NCBI GenBank assembly: GCA_964605715.1
Contig: CAZSDV010000042.1
Coordinates: 1 to 19,726, forward strand
Origin: JAPUME01 sp964605715
GTDB lineage: Bacteria > Acidobacteriota > Terriglobia > UBA7540 > JAPUME01
Length of the DNA: 19,726 bases
Reading direction: 5' to 3'
In this document: positions 7,689 to 16,146 of the stretch, in pieces
Position numbering within the stretch: position 1 is the first letter of the stretch
How the letters are laid out: every line of letters begins with the position of its first letter
Notes under the pieces: generated by a model
Database searches by the model: none
Seen by the model: only the letters and a program-made list of their open reading frames with translations
What the model was told of the DNA's origin: nothing
Program-made: the position numbers and the translations under genes

Positions 7689-8717
7689 TCAAGAATGATC
7701 ATTATACTTTCCAAAAATCATCTTGCCGGCTGTTGACTGAAGAACACTAGTTACCTGAACATCTATGTGTTTTGAAATCATCTTGCGAGCGTTATCAACT
7801 ACAACCATGGTCCCATCATCAAGGTACGCCACACCTTGGTTAGACTCCTTGCCTTCCTTCAAAATAAATACTCGCATCTTCTCACCTGGAAGAACCACGG
7901 GCTTCAAGGAATTGGCTAGTTCGTTAATATTGAGAACATTAACCCCTCGCAGTTGGGCTACTTTATTTAAGTTAAAATCATTCGTGACAATACACGCTTC
8001 GTACTGCTTCCCAAGTTCAACTAACTTTAGATCCACTTCTTTCACATGCGGAAAATCATCTTCGACTAATTGAATCTGAACATTTCCACCACTTTTTTGT
8101 AAGCGCTGTAAAATATCAAGGCCACGCCGACCTCGGTTTCGCTTGAGGGAGTCCGAAGAGTCAGCTACTAGCTGTAATTCTCTTAATACAAAGTGAGGAA
8201 TTACTAACACTCCATCAAGAAATCCGGTCTCCGCCACATCAGCAATTCGACCGTCGATAATGACACTAGTATCTAAAATTTTGAAAGACCTGCGAGAGCT
8301 GCGTTCACCTCCAAAGAGCCCCCCAAAAGCAGACAGATTTAACAAATCCCCTTTGTTAGCTCCAAGAACTAACCCTACATACCCCATTAACATTAAAAGG
8401 CATATCTGGATGAATGCCACCGAGTTGCCGCGAACTGCAAGACTTTCGACTAGTAGAAGACTCACCATCCAAGCACCAAGTATGCCCACAATCGCACCCA
8501 CGGCAGCGCCAATTAGTCGTTTCAAAGTTACTTTCTCTAGGCGAGCCTCAAACAATACGAAGATTAACCCCATAAAGATACCCAGCGTGAACGATGCCCA
8601 AGGAGAAAGATTCCAGGGGTGGAGCTGCCTTGCTACTAAAGCAAGAGAGATGATGAATATGGCCCGTGTTAAAGCCATCTCGAACGAGAACCGGCCCTTC
8701 TTATTTAAACTATTCAT
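7689..8717 (-). CDS. Membrane-anchored PIN/TRAM domain protein (YacL-like)
   Basis: A 342-residue protein with three parts. About four transmembrane helices (near residues 15-31, 40-57, 67-92 and 99-119) are followed by a PIN nuclease domain starting KILDTSVIIDGRI at about 146. Candidate metal-binding acids are D149, E180, D201 and D247 (in VTNDFN). A TRAM RNA-binding domain occupies about 273-338. This is the layout of Bacillus YacL, a family often encoded next to ispD/ispF. PIN domains are metal-dependent RNases, so an RNA-directed role at the membrane is plausible, but the substrate is unknown. It sits 84 bp upstream of ispD and 83 bp downstream of der, all on one strand. The ATG at 8717 has no strong ribosome binding site; an internal ATG at residue 14 is an alternative start. 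Confidence 0.93.
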   Translation of the reverse strand: MNSLNKKGRFSFEMALTRAIFIISLALVARQLHPWNLSPWASFTLGIFMGLIFVLFEARLEKVTLKRLIGAAVGAIVGILGAWMVSLLLVESLAVRGNSVAFIQICLLMLMGYVGLVLGANKGDLLNLSAFGGLFGGERSSRRSFKILDTSVIIDGRIADVAETGFLDGVLVIPHFVLRELQLVADSSDSLKRNRGRRGLDILQRLQKSGGNVQIQLVEDDFPHVKEVDLKLVELGKQYEACIVTNDFNLNKVAQLRGVNVLNINELANSLKPVVLPGEKMRVFILKEGKESNQGVAYLDDGTMVVVDNARKMISKHIDVQVTSVLQSTAGKMIFGKYNDHS

Positions 8718-8800
8718 AATTTAAGTGAGCTTCCCTTGCCGTATTCTAGCACTCCGTGAAGCCTCATTCCAACTGCTGGAAAATGGATGCCTAGATAAAC

Positions 8801-10111
8801 CTACCGGCCACGTTTTGCTCGGACAATAATAGGTGCCCCTAGAAATCTGAAGTGCTCCCTTAGTCGGTTTTTAACGAAGCGTTCAAAAGAGAAATGGAGC
8901 TTTGCTCCACCCCCCGTATGGAGGAAAAAGGTGGGGGGAGTTACATCGGCCTGGGTAATGCGATGTACTTGACCTTTGCTTTTTTTCGGGGTGCTTACAC
9001 GATCCCAATCCACTTCCTCAACAAATTTCTCAAGTTTTTCGATGCCTACACGTAGCAATCTTTCCCGAGCAACCTCTGCCATTAAAGGACCAAGTTTCAC
9101 CACATGCCGTCCCGTAAGGGCTGAAAGAAAAATAACCGGAGCATAATCCAAATACTTTAACCTTCCTCTTAAATACTTAACGTACTCGACTGTTGCATTA
9201 GGATCCTTCTTGACGGTATCCCACTTATTAACAACCAGTATTACCGATCGCCCACTCTCATGTGCATACCCTCCGATACGGGCATCAAGGGCGCTTATGC
9301 GTTCGGAAGCGTCAAGAAGAAATAGAGCAATATCAGAAGCCTTTAAATGCTTTTGTGCCACAATGACACTCAGTTTTTCAGCCAGAGCCTTAGTTTTGGT
9401 CTTACGGCGGATTCCAGCTGTATCGATGAGGCGAAAGGTGTCTTTTTCCAAGTGGAATTCTGCATCAATAGCATCCCGCGTGGTCCCGGGTAACGCTGAT
9501 ACAATGGAGCGCTCTTCTTTCACTAAACGGTTCAAGAGGGTAGATTTACCAACGTTTGGACGTCCGATAATCGCTACCTGTGTGATGTTGCCAGACGATT
9601 CCTCGACTGCCTCAGGAATCACCTCAGCAAAATGATCTAAGAGTTCATCCAATCCCAACCCATGCTCAGCAGAAATACCAAATAAATTTTCTATTCCCAA
9701 TTGGTAAAATGGGGTTGTACGTGAAAGATGCTGAGGCAAATCCACCTTGTTCACTGCAATCGAGATAGGTTTTCCGGTCTGCCGCAACAACGAAACCAAC
9801 TCTTCGTCAACTGGCATTAGATCCTGCTGGCCGTCTATGACGTATAAAAGATGAGAAGCCTCTTTAATAGCCATCTGTGCGTGGCGATATATCTCACTTG
9901 CAATTAAATCTTTTTCTCCAGGCATCATGCCACCGGTATCTATGATCTTGTAATGCTTCCCTCGCCACTCAACAACACCGTAGAGTCGATCTCTAGTCAT
10001 GCCAGGCTCCCGACTTACTAATGCCCGTCTCTGTTTACAGAGGCGATTGAAGAGCGTAGACTTACCAACATTTGGACGTCCAAGGATCACAATCTTTCCT
10101 ACTTTAGCCAT
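8801..10111 (-). CDS. der: Ribosome-biogenesis GTPase Der (EngA)
   Basis: A 436-residue essential GTPase with the tandem G domains unique to Der. It acts in maturation of the 50S ribosomal subunit. G domain 1 has GRPNVGKS (11-18), DTGG (58-61) and NKVD (121-124). G domain 2 has GRPNVGKS (183-190), DTAG (230-233) and NKWD (295-298). The KH-like C-terminal domain follows and ends in a basic tail, VRAKRGR. Length and motif spacing match the family. The start is supported by GAGG five nt upstream of the ATG on the minus strand. It appears to head an operon with the PIN/TRAM gene, ispD and ispF, and is divergent from the precorrin-2 dehydrogenase gene. Confidence 0.98.
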   Translation of the reverse strand: MAKVGKIVILGRPNVGKSTLFNRLCKQRRALVSREPGMTRDRLYGVVEWRGKHYKIIDTGGMMPGEKDLIASEIYRHAQMAIKEASHLLYVIDGQQDLMPVDEELVSLLRQTGKPISIAVNKVDLPQHLSRTTPFYQLGIENLFGISAEHGLGLDELLDHFAEVIPEAVEESSGNITQVAIIGRPNVGKSTLLNRLVKEERSIVSALPGTTRDAIDAEFHLEKDTFRLIDTAGIRRKTKTKALAEKLSVIVAQKHLKASDIALFLLDASERISALDARIGGYAHESGRSVILVVNKWDTVKKDPNATVEYVKYLRGRLKYLDYAPVIFLSALTGRHVVKLGPLMAEVARERLLRVGIEKLEKFVEEVDWDRVSTPKKSKGQVHRITQADVTPPTFFLHTGGGAKLHFSFERFVKNRLREHFRFLGAPIIVRAKRGR

Positions 10112-10256
10112 AGATTCCTCTTCAAGCTACTGGGCAATTCCCCTACTTCAATTCTCATGGTACCCTCACCTTGATTCTATGATGAGGAAATTCAAAGGAT
10201 ACCCTGCAAGATCTCCTACCCAGCCTCTAATCATACCTAAACGACCCAAGGAGAGA

Positions 10257-10271
10257 ATGTCAAGCCAATGA
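10257..10271 (+). promoter_or_regulatory. Possible 4-codon leader ORF overlapping the dehydrogenase start
   Basis: ATG TCA AGC CAA TGA (10257-10271) would encode Met-Ser-Ser-Gln. AAGGAGAG at 10248-10255 lies just upstream of it. Its TGA overlaps the dehydrogenase ATG at 10268 as ATGA, the geometry used for termination-reinitiation coupling. Spacing from AGGAG to this ATG is short (3 nt), so either start could be used. This is a sequence observation only. Confidence 0.3.
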
Positions 10272-10864
10272 AATACTACCCCATCTTTTTGAATTTATGC
10301 GACCACCAATGTGTCGTAGTAGGTGGAGGGGCAGTGGCGGAACGTAAGGTGAAGGGACTGTTAGCCTCAAGGGCAAAAGTTCGTCTTATTAGCCCAAAGT
10401 TAACTCCCTCTCTCGCCCACCTCGTAACTAATGAGGAGGTTGCTTTTGAAAGGCGGTGCTTCCAAAGGGGCGACCTAAGAGGAAGTCTCCTGGTCTTTGC
10501 AGCCACTAACAAAAGGAATGCTCAAAAGGCCATTGCACAGGAGGCTCAGCGAGAGGGAGTACTTCTAAACTCAGCTGATGATTTTGATGCCTCTAATTTT
10601 CTGGTACCAGCGCGGCTCAGTAGAGGGCAAATTCAGCTAGCAATATCTACTGGCGGTTCTAGCCCAGCTCTTGCAAAATTTATTCGCCAACAATTAAACA
10701 TTCTACTAGAAGAAAATACCCTAGAACGTCTCGAATCTCTTGCCAAGCTTCGAAAACAAATTAAATCTCAGATTCCAAAGCAAATAGACCGTGCTAAAAA
10801 TCACAAAATTCGCGCAGAGAAAATCATTAAAAAAAAAGGCAAGCTCAATAAGGATGCTGTATAA
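10268..10864 (+). CDS. Precorrin-2 dehydrogenase (siroheme synthase N-terminal type)
   Basis: A 198-residue single-domain protein of the SirC/Met8p/CysG N-terminal family. It oxidises precorrin-2 to sirohydrochlorin with NAD+, on the way to siroheme. Visible motifs are the Rossmann loop VVVGGGAVAERK (16-27), FAATNKRNAQ, the active-site acid region NSADDFD (101-107, D104 the likely catalytic Asp) with FLVPA, and ISTGGSSPALAKFIR (126-140). The C-terminus is rich in lysine and ends KKKGKLNKDAV. The SUMT methyltransferase domain of CysG is absent and no siroheme partner is nearby. The best Shine-Dalgarno match (AAGGAGAG, 10248-10255) is 12 nt upstream of this ATG and closer to an out-of-frame ATG at 10257; see the mini-ORF entry. 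Confidence 0.93.
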   Translation: MKYYPIFLNLCDHQCVVVGGGAVAERKVKGLLASRAKVRLISPKLTPSLAHLVTNEEVAFERRCFQRGDLRGSLLVFAATNKRNAQKAIAQEAQREGVLLNSADDFDASNFLVPARLSRGQIQLAISTGGSSPALAKFIRQQLNILLEENTLERLESLAKLRKQIKSQIPKQIDRAKNHKIRAEKIIKKKGKLNKDAV

Positions 10865-10884
10865 AGTCTATTAGTTGGCAGCAT

Positions 10885-10919
10885 AAAATAATTAGCACCT
10901 AGAACCAAAAAATAATTAG
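10885..10919. repeat. Two 11-bp direct repeats AAAATAATTAG
   Basis: AAAATAATTAG occurs at 10885-10895 and 10909-10919, so the copies start 24 bp apart. They lie in the gap between the dehydrogenase gene and the helicase gene. The sequence is AT-rich, so chance is a fair explanation; a paired regulator site is the alternative. Confidence 0.45.
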
Positions 10920-11029
10920 GATATAGTCCAGTTTAATTCCACGCTTTGAACGACTGCAAAAATTTCCTCTCCCCTACCTTTGTTATAAGATGCTAACCTA
11001 AGAAAATATTCCGTTTTTCGGAAGTAATC

Positions 11030-12964
11030 TTGAAACATCCAAAAACAAGAGAACAGCGAGTCTCCCTCGAAAGCATATTCGGCACACAGGGCTGGCTAGC
11101 CTCACACCATCCCGGCTATGAACACAGGCCTGCCCAACTTGAGATGGCTGAGTTAATTGAATCTACTCTCAGAGGATGCCAGCATGCGGTGGCTGAAGCA
11201 GGAACAGGAACCGGAAAAACACTGGCTTATCTGGTGCCAATTCTGTTGAGCGGTAAAAAGGTAGTCATCTCCGCTGCAACAAAGAACCTCCAGGAACAAC
11301 TCTACTTTAAAGACATTGCTTTCCTGCGTAAACTTTTCCCAGGACTTCGAGCTTCATTAATGAAAGGTCGAAGTAATTACCTATGCAGGCAAAAGGTCTA
11401 CGACATTAAGGACCAGCCATTCCTGAACGCCATGGAAGAAGTTGACCAGTTCAAGGAAATTCGTCAATGGGAAAAGAGTACAGAAACCGGCGACCGATCG
11501 GAACTCGAACACTTACCTGATTCGAGCGATTTGTGGCGACGGATTGATGCAAGGCGAGAAACATGCACCGGACAAAAATGTAAAGAATTTGACCGTTGCT
11601 TCATCACGAAAATGCATCAGAAAGCTACTGACTCAGACCTGATCATCGTCAATCATCATCTCTTTTTCGCTGATCTTGCTCTCAGACAAACAGACTCTGG
11701 TGGACTAATACCTGAATATTCTGCTGTGGTCTTCGACGAAGCTCACGAAATTGAGGATGTGGCAACACAGTATTTTGGCGTGCAAGTCAGCAACCACCAA
11801 CTAAAAGAGCTGATTCGTGACTCAGAGGTCGCCTTAACAATTAAAGGTTTCGAAAAAGATTCTATTTCGCAATCTCTCGAACGGCTTCGGTTGGAGGTGG
11901 ACTCTTTTTTCTCTGCGTTCCCTTTTCAAGAAGGCCGATTCAATTTTGGGGAAAGGGAATCCTTTATTCAATCCCATGGACACATATACCAAGCCCTCCA
12001 AAATGCCTTAACTCGCCTTTCGACGGAATTTAACGGCTTGACTCCTTGTCCTGAAGAAATTAATAACCTTATTCGGCGAACCCAGGAAATCCAAAAGGTG
12101 TTGAGGTTCGTACTTGAAAGCACAGAGCGAAATTTCGTCTACTGGTGGGAACGACGAGGTCAAGGATTATTTCTAGAAGCTTCCCCAATTGACATTTCCG
12201 AAATCCTTGAAAAGCACCTCTTTGACCGTGTAGGGTCGGTTGTGTTGATCTCAGCAACGCTTTCGGTTGGGGACGATTTTCACTTCCTCAAAAAAAGGTT
12301 AGGGATTTCTTATGCTAAAGAACGAATATTGCCAAGCCCTTTTGATTATTCTGACCAAGCGCTTCTCTATATGTCAAATTCACTTCCAGACCCTCGGGCA
12401 AAGGAATTTTCTAGTCAGGCTGCTGATGTCATCGTAGATGTTCTCAAGGCCTCAAAGGGCCGCGCCTTTGTGCTATGCACCAGCCATCAACAGATGGGAA
12501 ACCTCTATGAGCGGATTCGAAATCGCATTCCCTATGAGGTATATGTGCAAGGAACTGCGCCCAAGACTAACCTACTTGACCGTTTTCGCCGTACGCCAAA
12601 TGCTGTACTTTTTGCAACCAGCTCCTTCTGGCACGGGGTAGACGTCCAAGGAGAACAGTTGAGTGCAGTAATTATTGACCGTCTTCCTTTTGCGGTACCA
12701 ACCGACCCAGTAATTGCTGCACGTATTAAAATGATCAACGAGGACGGTGGAAACGCCTTCACTGATTATCAGATTCCAGACGCAATAATACGCCTCAAGC
12801 AAGGCTTCGGACGACTCCTACGGAGCCAATCAGACCGCGGTATTCTGTGCCTCTTGGACAACCGCATTGCACAAAAAGCTTACGGAAGATTATTCCTAGA
12901 AAGTCTCCCACCATACCGCATCAGTAGAGACCTGGAAGAGGTGCGTCGTTTCATGCAAGAATAG
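11030..12964 (+). CDS. dinG: DinG-type ATP-dependent DNA helicase with Fe-S cluster
   Basis: A 644-residue superfamily 2 helicase of the DinG/XPD group, which unwinds DNA 5' to 3' in repair and at R-loops or stalled forks. Walker A is AGTGTGKT (57-64). The iron-sulfur domain is indicated by C119 (YLCRQ) and C179, C184 and C190 (ETCTGQKCKEFDRC), the four ligands of the 4Fe-4S cluster. NHHLFF is at 208-213 and the DEAH box at 236-239. Motif VI, QGFGRLLRS, is at 591-599, followed by DRGILCLLDNR. The start codon is TTG (11030-11032) with GGAAG five nt upstream. No N-terminal exonuclease domain (as in Gram-positive DinG) is present. The dinG symbol is by family; YoaA-like members are similar. Confidence 0.93.
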   Translation: MKHPKTREQRVSLESIFGTQGWLASHHPGYEHRPAQLEMAELIESTLRGCQHAVAEAGTGTGKTLAYLVPILLSGKKVVISAATKNLQEQLYFKDIAFLRKLFPGLRASLMKGRSNYLCRQKVYDIKDQPFLNAMEEVDQFKEIRQWEKSTETGDRSELEHLPDSSDLWRRIDARRETCTGQKCKEFDRCFITKMHQKATDSDLIIVNHHLFFADLALRQTDSGGLIPEYSAVVFDEAHEIEDVATQYFGVQVSNHQLKELIRDSEVALTIKGFEKDSISQSLERLRLEVDSFFSAFPFQEGRFNFGERESFIQSHGHIYQALQNALTRLSTEFNGLTPCPEEINNLIRRTQEIQKVLRFVLESTERNFVYWWERRGQGLFLEASPIDISEILEKHLFDRVGSVVLISATLSVGDDFHFLKKRLGISYAKERILPSPFDYSDQALLYMSNSLPDPRAKEFSSQAADVIVDVLKASKGRAFVLCTSHQQMGNLYERIRNRIPYEVYVQGTAPKTNLLDRFRRTPNAVLFATSSFWHGVDVQGEQLSAVIIDRLPFAVPTDPVIAARIKMINEDGGNAFTDYQIPDAIIRLKQGFGRLLRSQSDRGILCLLDNRIAQKAYGRLFLESLPPYRISRDLEEVRRFMQE

Positions 12965-12999
12965 TAGATAAGGTAGGGGATAGGAAGAAGTTACTCCTT

Positions 13000-13022
13000 T
13001 GCCCATGATGAAGCTGTGGGCA
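13000..13022 (+). repeat. Small hairpin upstream of queD
   Basis: TGCCCA (13000-13005) pairs with TGGGCA (13017-13022) around an 11-nt loop, between the helicase stop and queD. No T run follows, so it is not a standard terminator, and it does not match the compact preQ1 riboswitch pattern. It may be chance. Confidence 0.35.
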
Positions 13023-13082
13023 TAAGAATCGATGAGCAATTTTAGACGGTAGCGATTTCGGTAACGGAAGAGAGGAATCATT

Positions 13083-13460
13083 ATGTTTGAGGTCGCCGTT
13101 GAGCATGAATTCGCCGCTGGGCATGCCTTGCGTGGATATCAAGGAAAATGTGAAAACATTCATGGCCACAACTATAAAATTCAGGTTGTTATCGCCGGGG
13201 AAAAGCTTGATTCTATTGGACTCCTGGTGGACTTTAAAAACATACGCGCCCAGATTCACTCCACCGCAGACCGCCTGGACCACCAATTTTTAAACGAACT
13301 GTCTCCTTTTGACAGCATCAATCCTTCTGCGGAAAACTTAGCTAAATATTTCTTTGAAGAAATTCGCCAAATCTACCAAAATGGAAATCTTCATGTAAAA
13401 TCCGTAACTGTCTGGGAAAACAGCAAGACCTGGGCAACTTATCACCTGGACGAATCGTAA
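13083..13460 (+). CDS. queD: 6-carboxy-5,6,7,8-tetrahydropterin synthase
   Basis: A 125-residue member of the PTPS/QueD family. It converts 7,8-dihydroneopterin triphosphate to 6-carboxytetrahydropterin, the second step toward queuosine and other 7-deazapurines. Zinc ligands are visible as H14 (FAAGH) and H27 and H29 (NIHGHNY). C23 is the expected catalytic cysteine, and D66-H67 (LDHQFLN) form the usual acid/base pair. The glutamate in TVWENS near the C-terminus would bind the pterin. The start has an AGAGG sequence seven nt upstream (13071-13075). queE begins 24 nt after its stop and queC follows, so the function is assigned as QueD rather than a eukaryotic-type biopterin synthase. GTP cyclohydrolase (FolE) is not in the window. 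Confidence 0.96.
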   Translation: MFEVAVEHEFAAGHALRGYQGKCENIHGHNYKIQVVIAGEKLDSIGLLVDFKNIRAQIHSTADRLDHQFLNELSPFDSINPSAENLAKYFFEEIRQIYQNGNLHVKSVTVWENSKTWATYHLDES

Positions 13461-13484
13461 CGTTCTGTAAAAAAAGACTACCCA

Positions 13485-14123
13485 ATGGTCATTACAGAAA
13501 TATTCCAGTCTATCCAAGGAGAATCGACGTACGCTGGCCTGCCTTGCGTTTTCATACGTCTAACAGGATGCAATTTACGCTGTCACTGGTGTGACACGGC
13601 ATATGCTTTTCATGGTGGCCAACAGATGAGCCTAGATGACGTTCTTGCCCGCGTCCATGCATACGATGGAGACTTAGTAGAAATAACAGGCGGTGAACCA
13701 CTCCTACAACCGGAAGTTATTCCTTTATCAGAAACTTTAATAAAGGACGGATATAAAGTACTAGTCGAGACCAGCGGTGAACGTTTCGCGGGAGACCTAC
13801 CAAAGTCCGTTATTAAAATAGTCGACGTCAAATGCCCAGCAAGTGGTGAAGAAGGAAAGTTTTGTAAAAAAAACCTGAGGATCCTCGACAGAAAAGATCA
13901 GCTAAAATTCGTAATTTTAAACCGAAAAGACTATACCTATGCAAAAGATTTCCTTTTAAAAAACCGGAATCAGCTTCTTGTAAAAGAAGTTATTTTATCA
14001 CCTGCGTTCGGCCAACTACCTGCCCGTCAATTAACAGAGTGGATTCTCGCTGATGGTTTGCGCGCGCGCCTTGGACTCCAGCTTCACAAATTCATATGGG
14101 GTCCACACACTCAAGGTGTCTGA
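13485..14123 (+). CDS. queE: 7-carboxy-7-deazaguanine synthase (radical SAM)
   Basis: A 212-residue radical SAM enzyme that rearranges 6-carboxytetrahydropterin to 7-carboxy-7-deazaguanine (CDG), using a 4Fe-4S cluster, S-adenosylmethionine and Mg2+. The cluster motif CX3CX2C is at C29, C33 and C36 (TGCNLRCHWCDT). The N-terminal FQSIQGESTYAGLPCVF is the family substrate-binding region, and the SAM-binding GGEP lies at 69-72. The compact barrel and length fit QueE. It sits between queD (24 nt upstream) and queC (91 nt downstream) on the same strand. No strong Shine-Dalgarno is visible, so translation may depend partly on coupling to queD. Confidence 0.97.
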   Translation: MVITEIFQSIQGESTYAGLPCVFIRLTGCNLRCHWCDTAYAFHGGQQMSLDDVLARVHAYDGDLVEITGGEPLLQPEVIPLSETLIKDGYKVLVETSGERFAGDLPKSVIKIVDVKCPASGEEGKFCKKNLRILDRKDQLKFVILNRKDYTYAKDFLLKNRNQLLVKEVILSPAFGQLPARQLTEWILADGLRARLGLQLHKFIWGPHTQGV

Positions 14124-14214
14124 ATGGTTTTTAAATTTCCAAAGCTTAATCACAGGCAAGCTACATCCTGGTGATCTTACATACTGAGATTGATGAACTG
14201 TTAAATTTTAAAGT

Positions 14215-14943
14215 ATGCAAACTGAAAAAGATTCTCCAAGAAAAAAACTCGCTGTCGTGCTTCTAAGCGGCGGGATGGATAGTGCAGTAACTGCTGCTAT
14301 TGCCCAGAAAAACTACCAACTGGCGATGCTTCATATCTCTTATGGTCAACGTTGTGAAAGGCAGGAACTCCGCTCCTTCCAAGAAATTTCAGACTTCTAT
14401 TGCTCCAAAATTAGGATGGTCACTCAGATAAATCATTTGAAACAGATTGGCCATTCAAGCCTTACCGACGAACACATAGAGATAGAAACAGCAAATCTAA
14501 AACGCAAGGAGATCCCTCTTAGCTATGTCCCTTTTCGTAATTCTCACTTTCTGTCTCTTGCAGTCTCTTGGGGTGAGGTTATTAGCGCACATAAAATATT
14601 CATAGGAGCTGTAGAAGAAGATAGCTCCGGCTACCCGGATTGCCGTGAGTCGTACTATGAGGCCTGGCAAAAGGTGATAGAATTAGGAACTAAACCAGGG
14701 ACCCATCTAAAAATCGTAACTCCACTTATACATATGAGAAAAGTCGAGATCGTAAGGCGAGGACTAGAGTTAGGAGCCCCGCTCCACCTCTCCTGGTCCT
14801 GCTACCAAGGACAAGAGATAGCCTGCGGAACTTGTGACAGCTGCGCTCTGCGCTTAAGGGGTTTTCAGGAAGCAGGCAAAGAGGATCCAATTAGCTATCT
14901 CGAGCGCCCCTCTTACGATAAGCTAAAATCGGATACCCTATAG
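14215..14943 (+). CDS. queC: 7-cyano-7-deazaguanine synthase
   Basis: A 242-residue ATP-dependent amide/nitrile-forming enzyme that converts CDG plus ammonia to preQ0 (7-cyano-7-deazaguanine). The PP-loop ATP pyrophosphatase motif SGGMDS is at 18-23. Four C-terminal cysteines that bind zinc are C196, C204, C207 and C210 (SCYQGQEIACGTCDSC). VPFRNSHFLSLAVS and GAVEEDSSGYPDCRESYYEA are recognisable QueC motifs. It completes a queD-queE-queC set. The final reductase QueF (preQ0 to preQ1) and the tRNA transglycosylase are not in the window, so the end product (queuosine, archaeosine-like or DNA 7-deazaguanine) cannot be fixed from here. The start has no strong ribosome binding site. Confidence 0.96.
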   Translation: MQTEKDSPRKKLAVVLLSGGMDSAVTAAIAQKNYQLAMLHISYGQRCERQELRSFQEISDFYCSKIRMVTQINHLKQIGHSSLTDEHIEIETANLKRKEIPLSYVPFRNSHFLSLAVSWGEVISAHKIFIGAVEEDSSGYPDCRESYYEAWQKVIELGTKPGTHLKIVTPLIHMRKVEIVRRGLELGAPLHLSWSCYQGQEIACGTCDSCALRLRGFQEAGKEDPISYLERPSYDKLKSDTL

Positions 14944-15010
14944 AAATTCCTACTTGAGCCTTAAGCCAAGAAAGTTTAATATCATCTTGTCACATAAGGA
15001 GGAGAGCCTC

Positions 15011-16093
15011 ATGAAACACTTGCTTTCAATCACAAAGACTGGAATGCTCATTGCTTTTTTTGTCCTAATTTATACACTTCATGTATCGGCGCAGTTCACC
15101 ACATCATCAGTTATGGGACGAGCAAAGGGTCTGGGCGGTGAATATCTTGTTGGTTACCAAATAATAGTCAAGAACACAGGCGGACAAGAGTTCAAAGTCA
15201 AGACCAATAAGAATGGAAAATTCCGTCTAATGGGAATGCGCAAAGGTCAGTACACCGTATCAATATGGGATCCTAAAGGCAAAAAGTTGTCAACTCAAAA
15301 TGCCACCCTTATAGCTGGCGACAAAGTAATTAATTTTGACTTGGCTCTTGATAAGACAGAGAGAGAGGCCGACCCTGCTTTTATTGCAGCCCAAAAAGCA
15401 AGAGCAGAAGAAAAGCTTAAAAGTAAAAATGAATTTACAAGTCTGAAGGATTACTTCGAATCAGGCAACTACTTGCTTGGACAGAAAAGATACGATGAAG
15501 CAATTACTCAATTCGAAGGAGCGCTTAAAGTTGCAAAACTTCGAAACTTGCCGGTCATCTTGGCTCGCATTGCTGATACCCACACGGCAGCTGAGAATTA
15601 CCCGGAAGCGGAGAAAACTTATAAGCAAGCACTCGAGCTAAGGCCTGAAGCTGCAGGAGTACACGGCAACTTCGGCGTCGCTCTAGCGAAAATGGGAAAG
15701 ATTGACGAGGCTCAGCTAGCATTACAAAAGGCATCTGAATTAGATCCAGGAGGGGCAGCCAAAAACTACTTCAACCTAGGAGCAATCCTTTATAACCAAG
15801 GTACCGATATGGATGCTGCGACGGATGCATTCAAGAAGTGCCTTGCAAGCAACCCAGAGTACGCAGATGCCCATTTTTTGACAGCACAAGCAATGATGGG
15901 CAAAGTCACACTGGATCCTGAGACTGGCTCACCCACTCCTCCGGAAGGATTGGTTGAATCTCTCCGGTCTTACCTTAAACTTGAGCCGGCTGGAAAATAC
16001 TCAAATACGGCAAAACTACTTATACAAACCATGACAGGAAAAGTTCAGACGACCTTTAAGGCATCCCGAAGAAAGAAAAAAGGAAAGAAGTGA
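15011..16093 (+). CDS. Secreted carboxypeptidase-regulatory-like / TPR repeat protein
   Basis: A 360-residue exported protein. ATG 15011 is the likely start because AAGGAGG (14996-15002) sits 8 nt upstream; an in-frame TTG at 14954 would place extra residues before the signal peptide. Residues 1-27 form the signal peptide, cleaved near VSA/QFT. Residues about 33-112 look like a carboxypeptidase regulatory-like (transthyretin-type) beta-sandwich with KTNKNGKFRLMGMRKGQYTV. From about 146 to 330 there are several TPR repeats (YDEAITQFEGALK, YPEAEKTYKQALELRP, IDEAQLALQKASELDP, MDAATDAFKKCLASNP). The tail is very basic (SRRKKKGKK). Such proteins are common in Acidobacteriota; the TPRs suggest a periplasmic or surface scaffold, but the partner is unknown. 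It lies 67 bp after queC on the same strand. Confidence 0.88.
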   Translation: MKHLLSITKTGMLIAFFVLIYTLHVSAQFTTSSVMGRAKGLGGEYLVGYQIIVKNTGGQEFKVKTNKNGKFRLMGMRKGQYTVSIWDPKGKKLSTQNATLIAGDKVINFDLALDKTEREADPAFIAAQKARAEEKLKSKNEFTSLKDYFESGNYLLGQKRYDEAITQFEGALKVAKLRNLPVILARIADTHTAAENYPEAEKTYKQALELRPEAAGVHGNFGVALAKMGKIDEAQLALQKASELDPGGAAKNYFNLGAILYNQGTDMDAATDAFKKCLASNPEYADAHFLTAQAMMGKVTLDPETGSPTPPEGLVESLRSYLKLEPAGKYSNTAKLLIQTMTGKVQTTFKASRRKKKGKK

Positions 16094-16146
16094 TCTGATG
16101 CAGACGCCAAGGACTCTCTTTGGCTAGCAGCTAATTTTAAGTATTG

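Noticed and set aside
12965..13082. preQ1 riboswitch upstream of queD
   Set aside because: The gap contains a simple 6-bp hairpin but no preQ1-I type stem followed by an A-rich tail that pairs back into the loop.
14954..15010. Upstream TTG start for the TPR protein
   Set aside because: It would hide the signal peptide behind 19 residues. AAGGAGG is perfectly spaced for ATG 15011.
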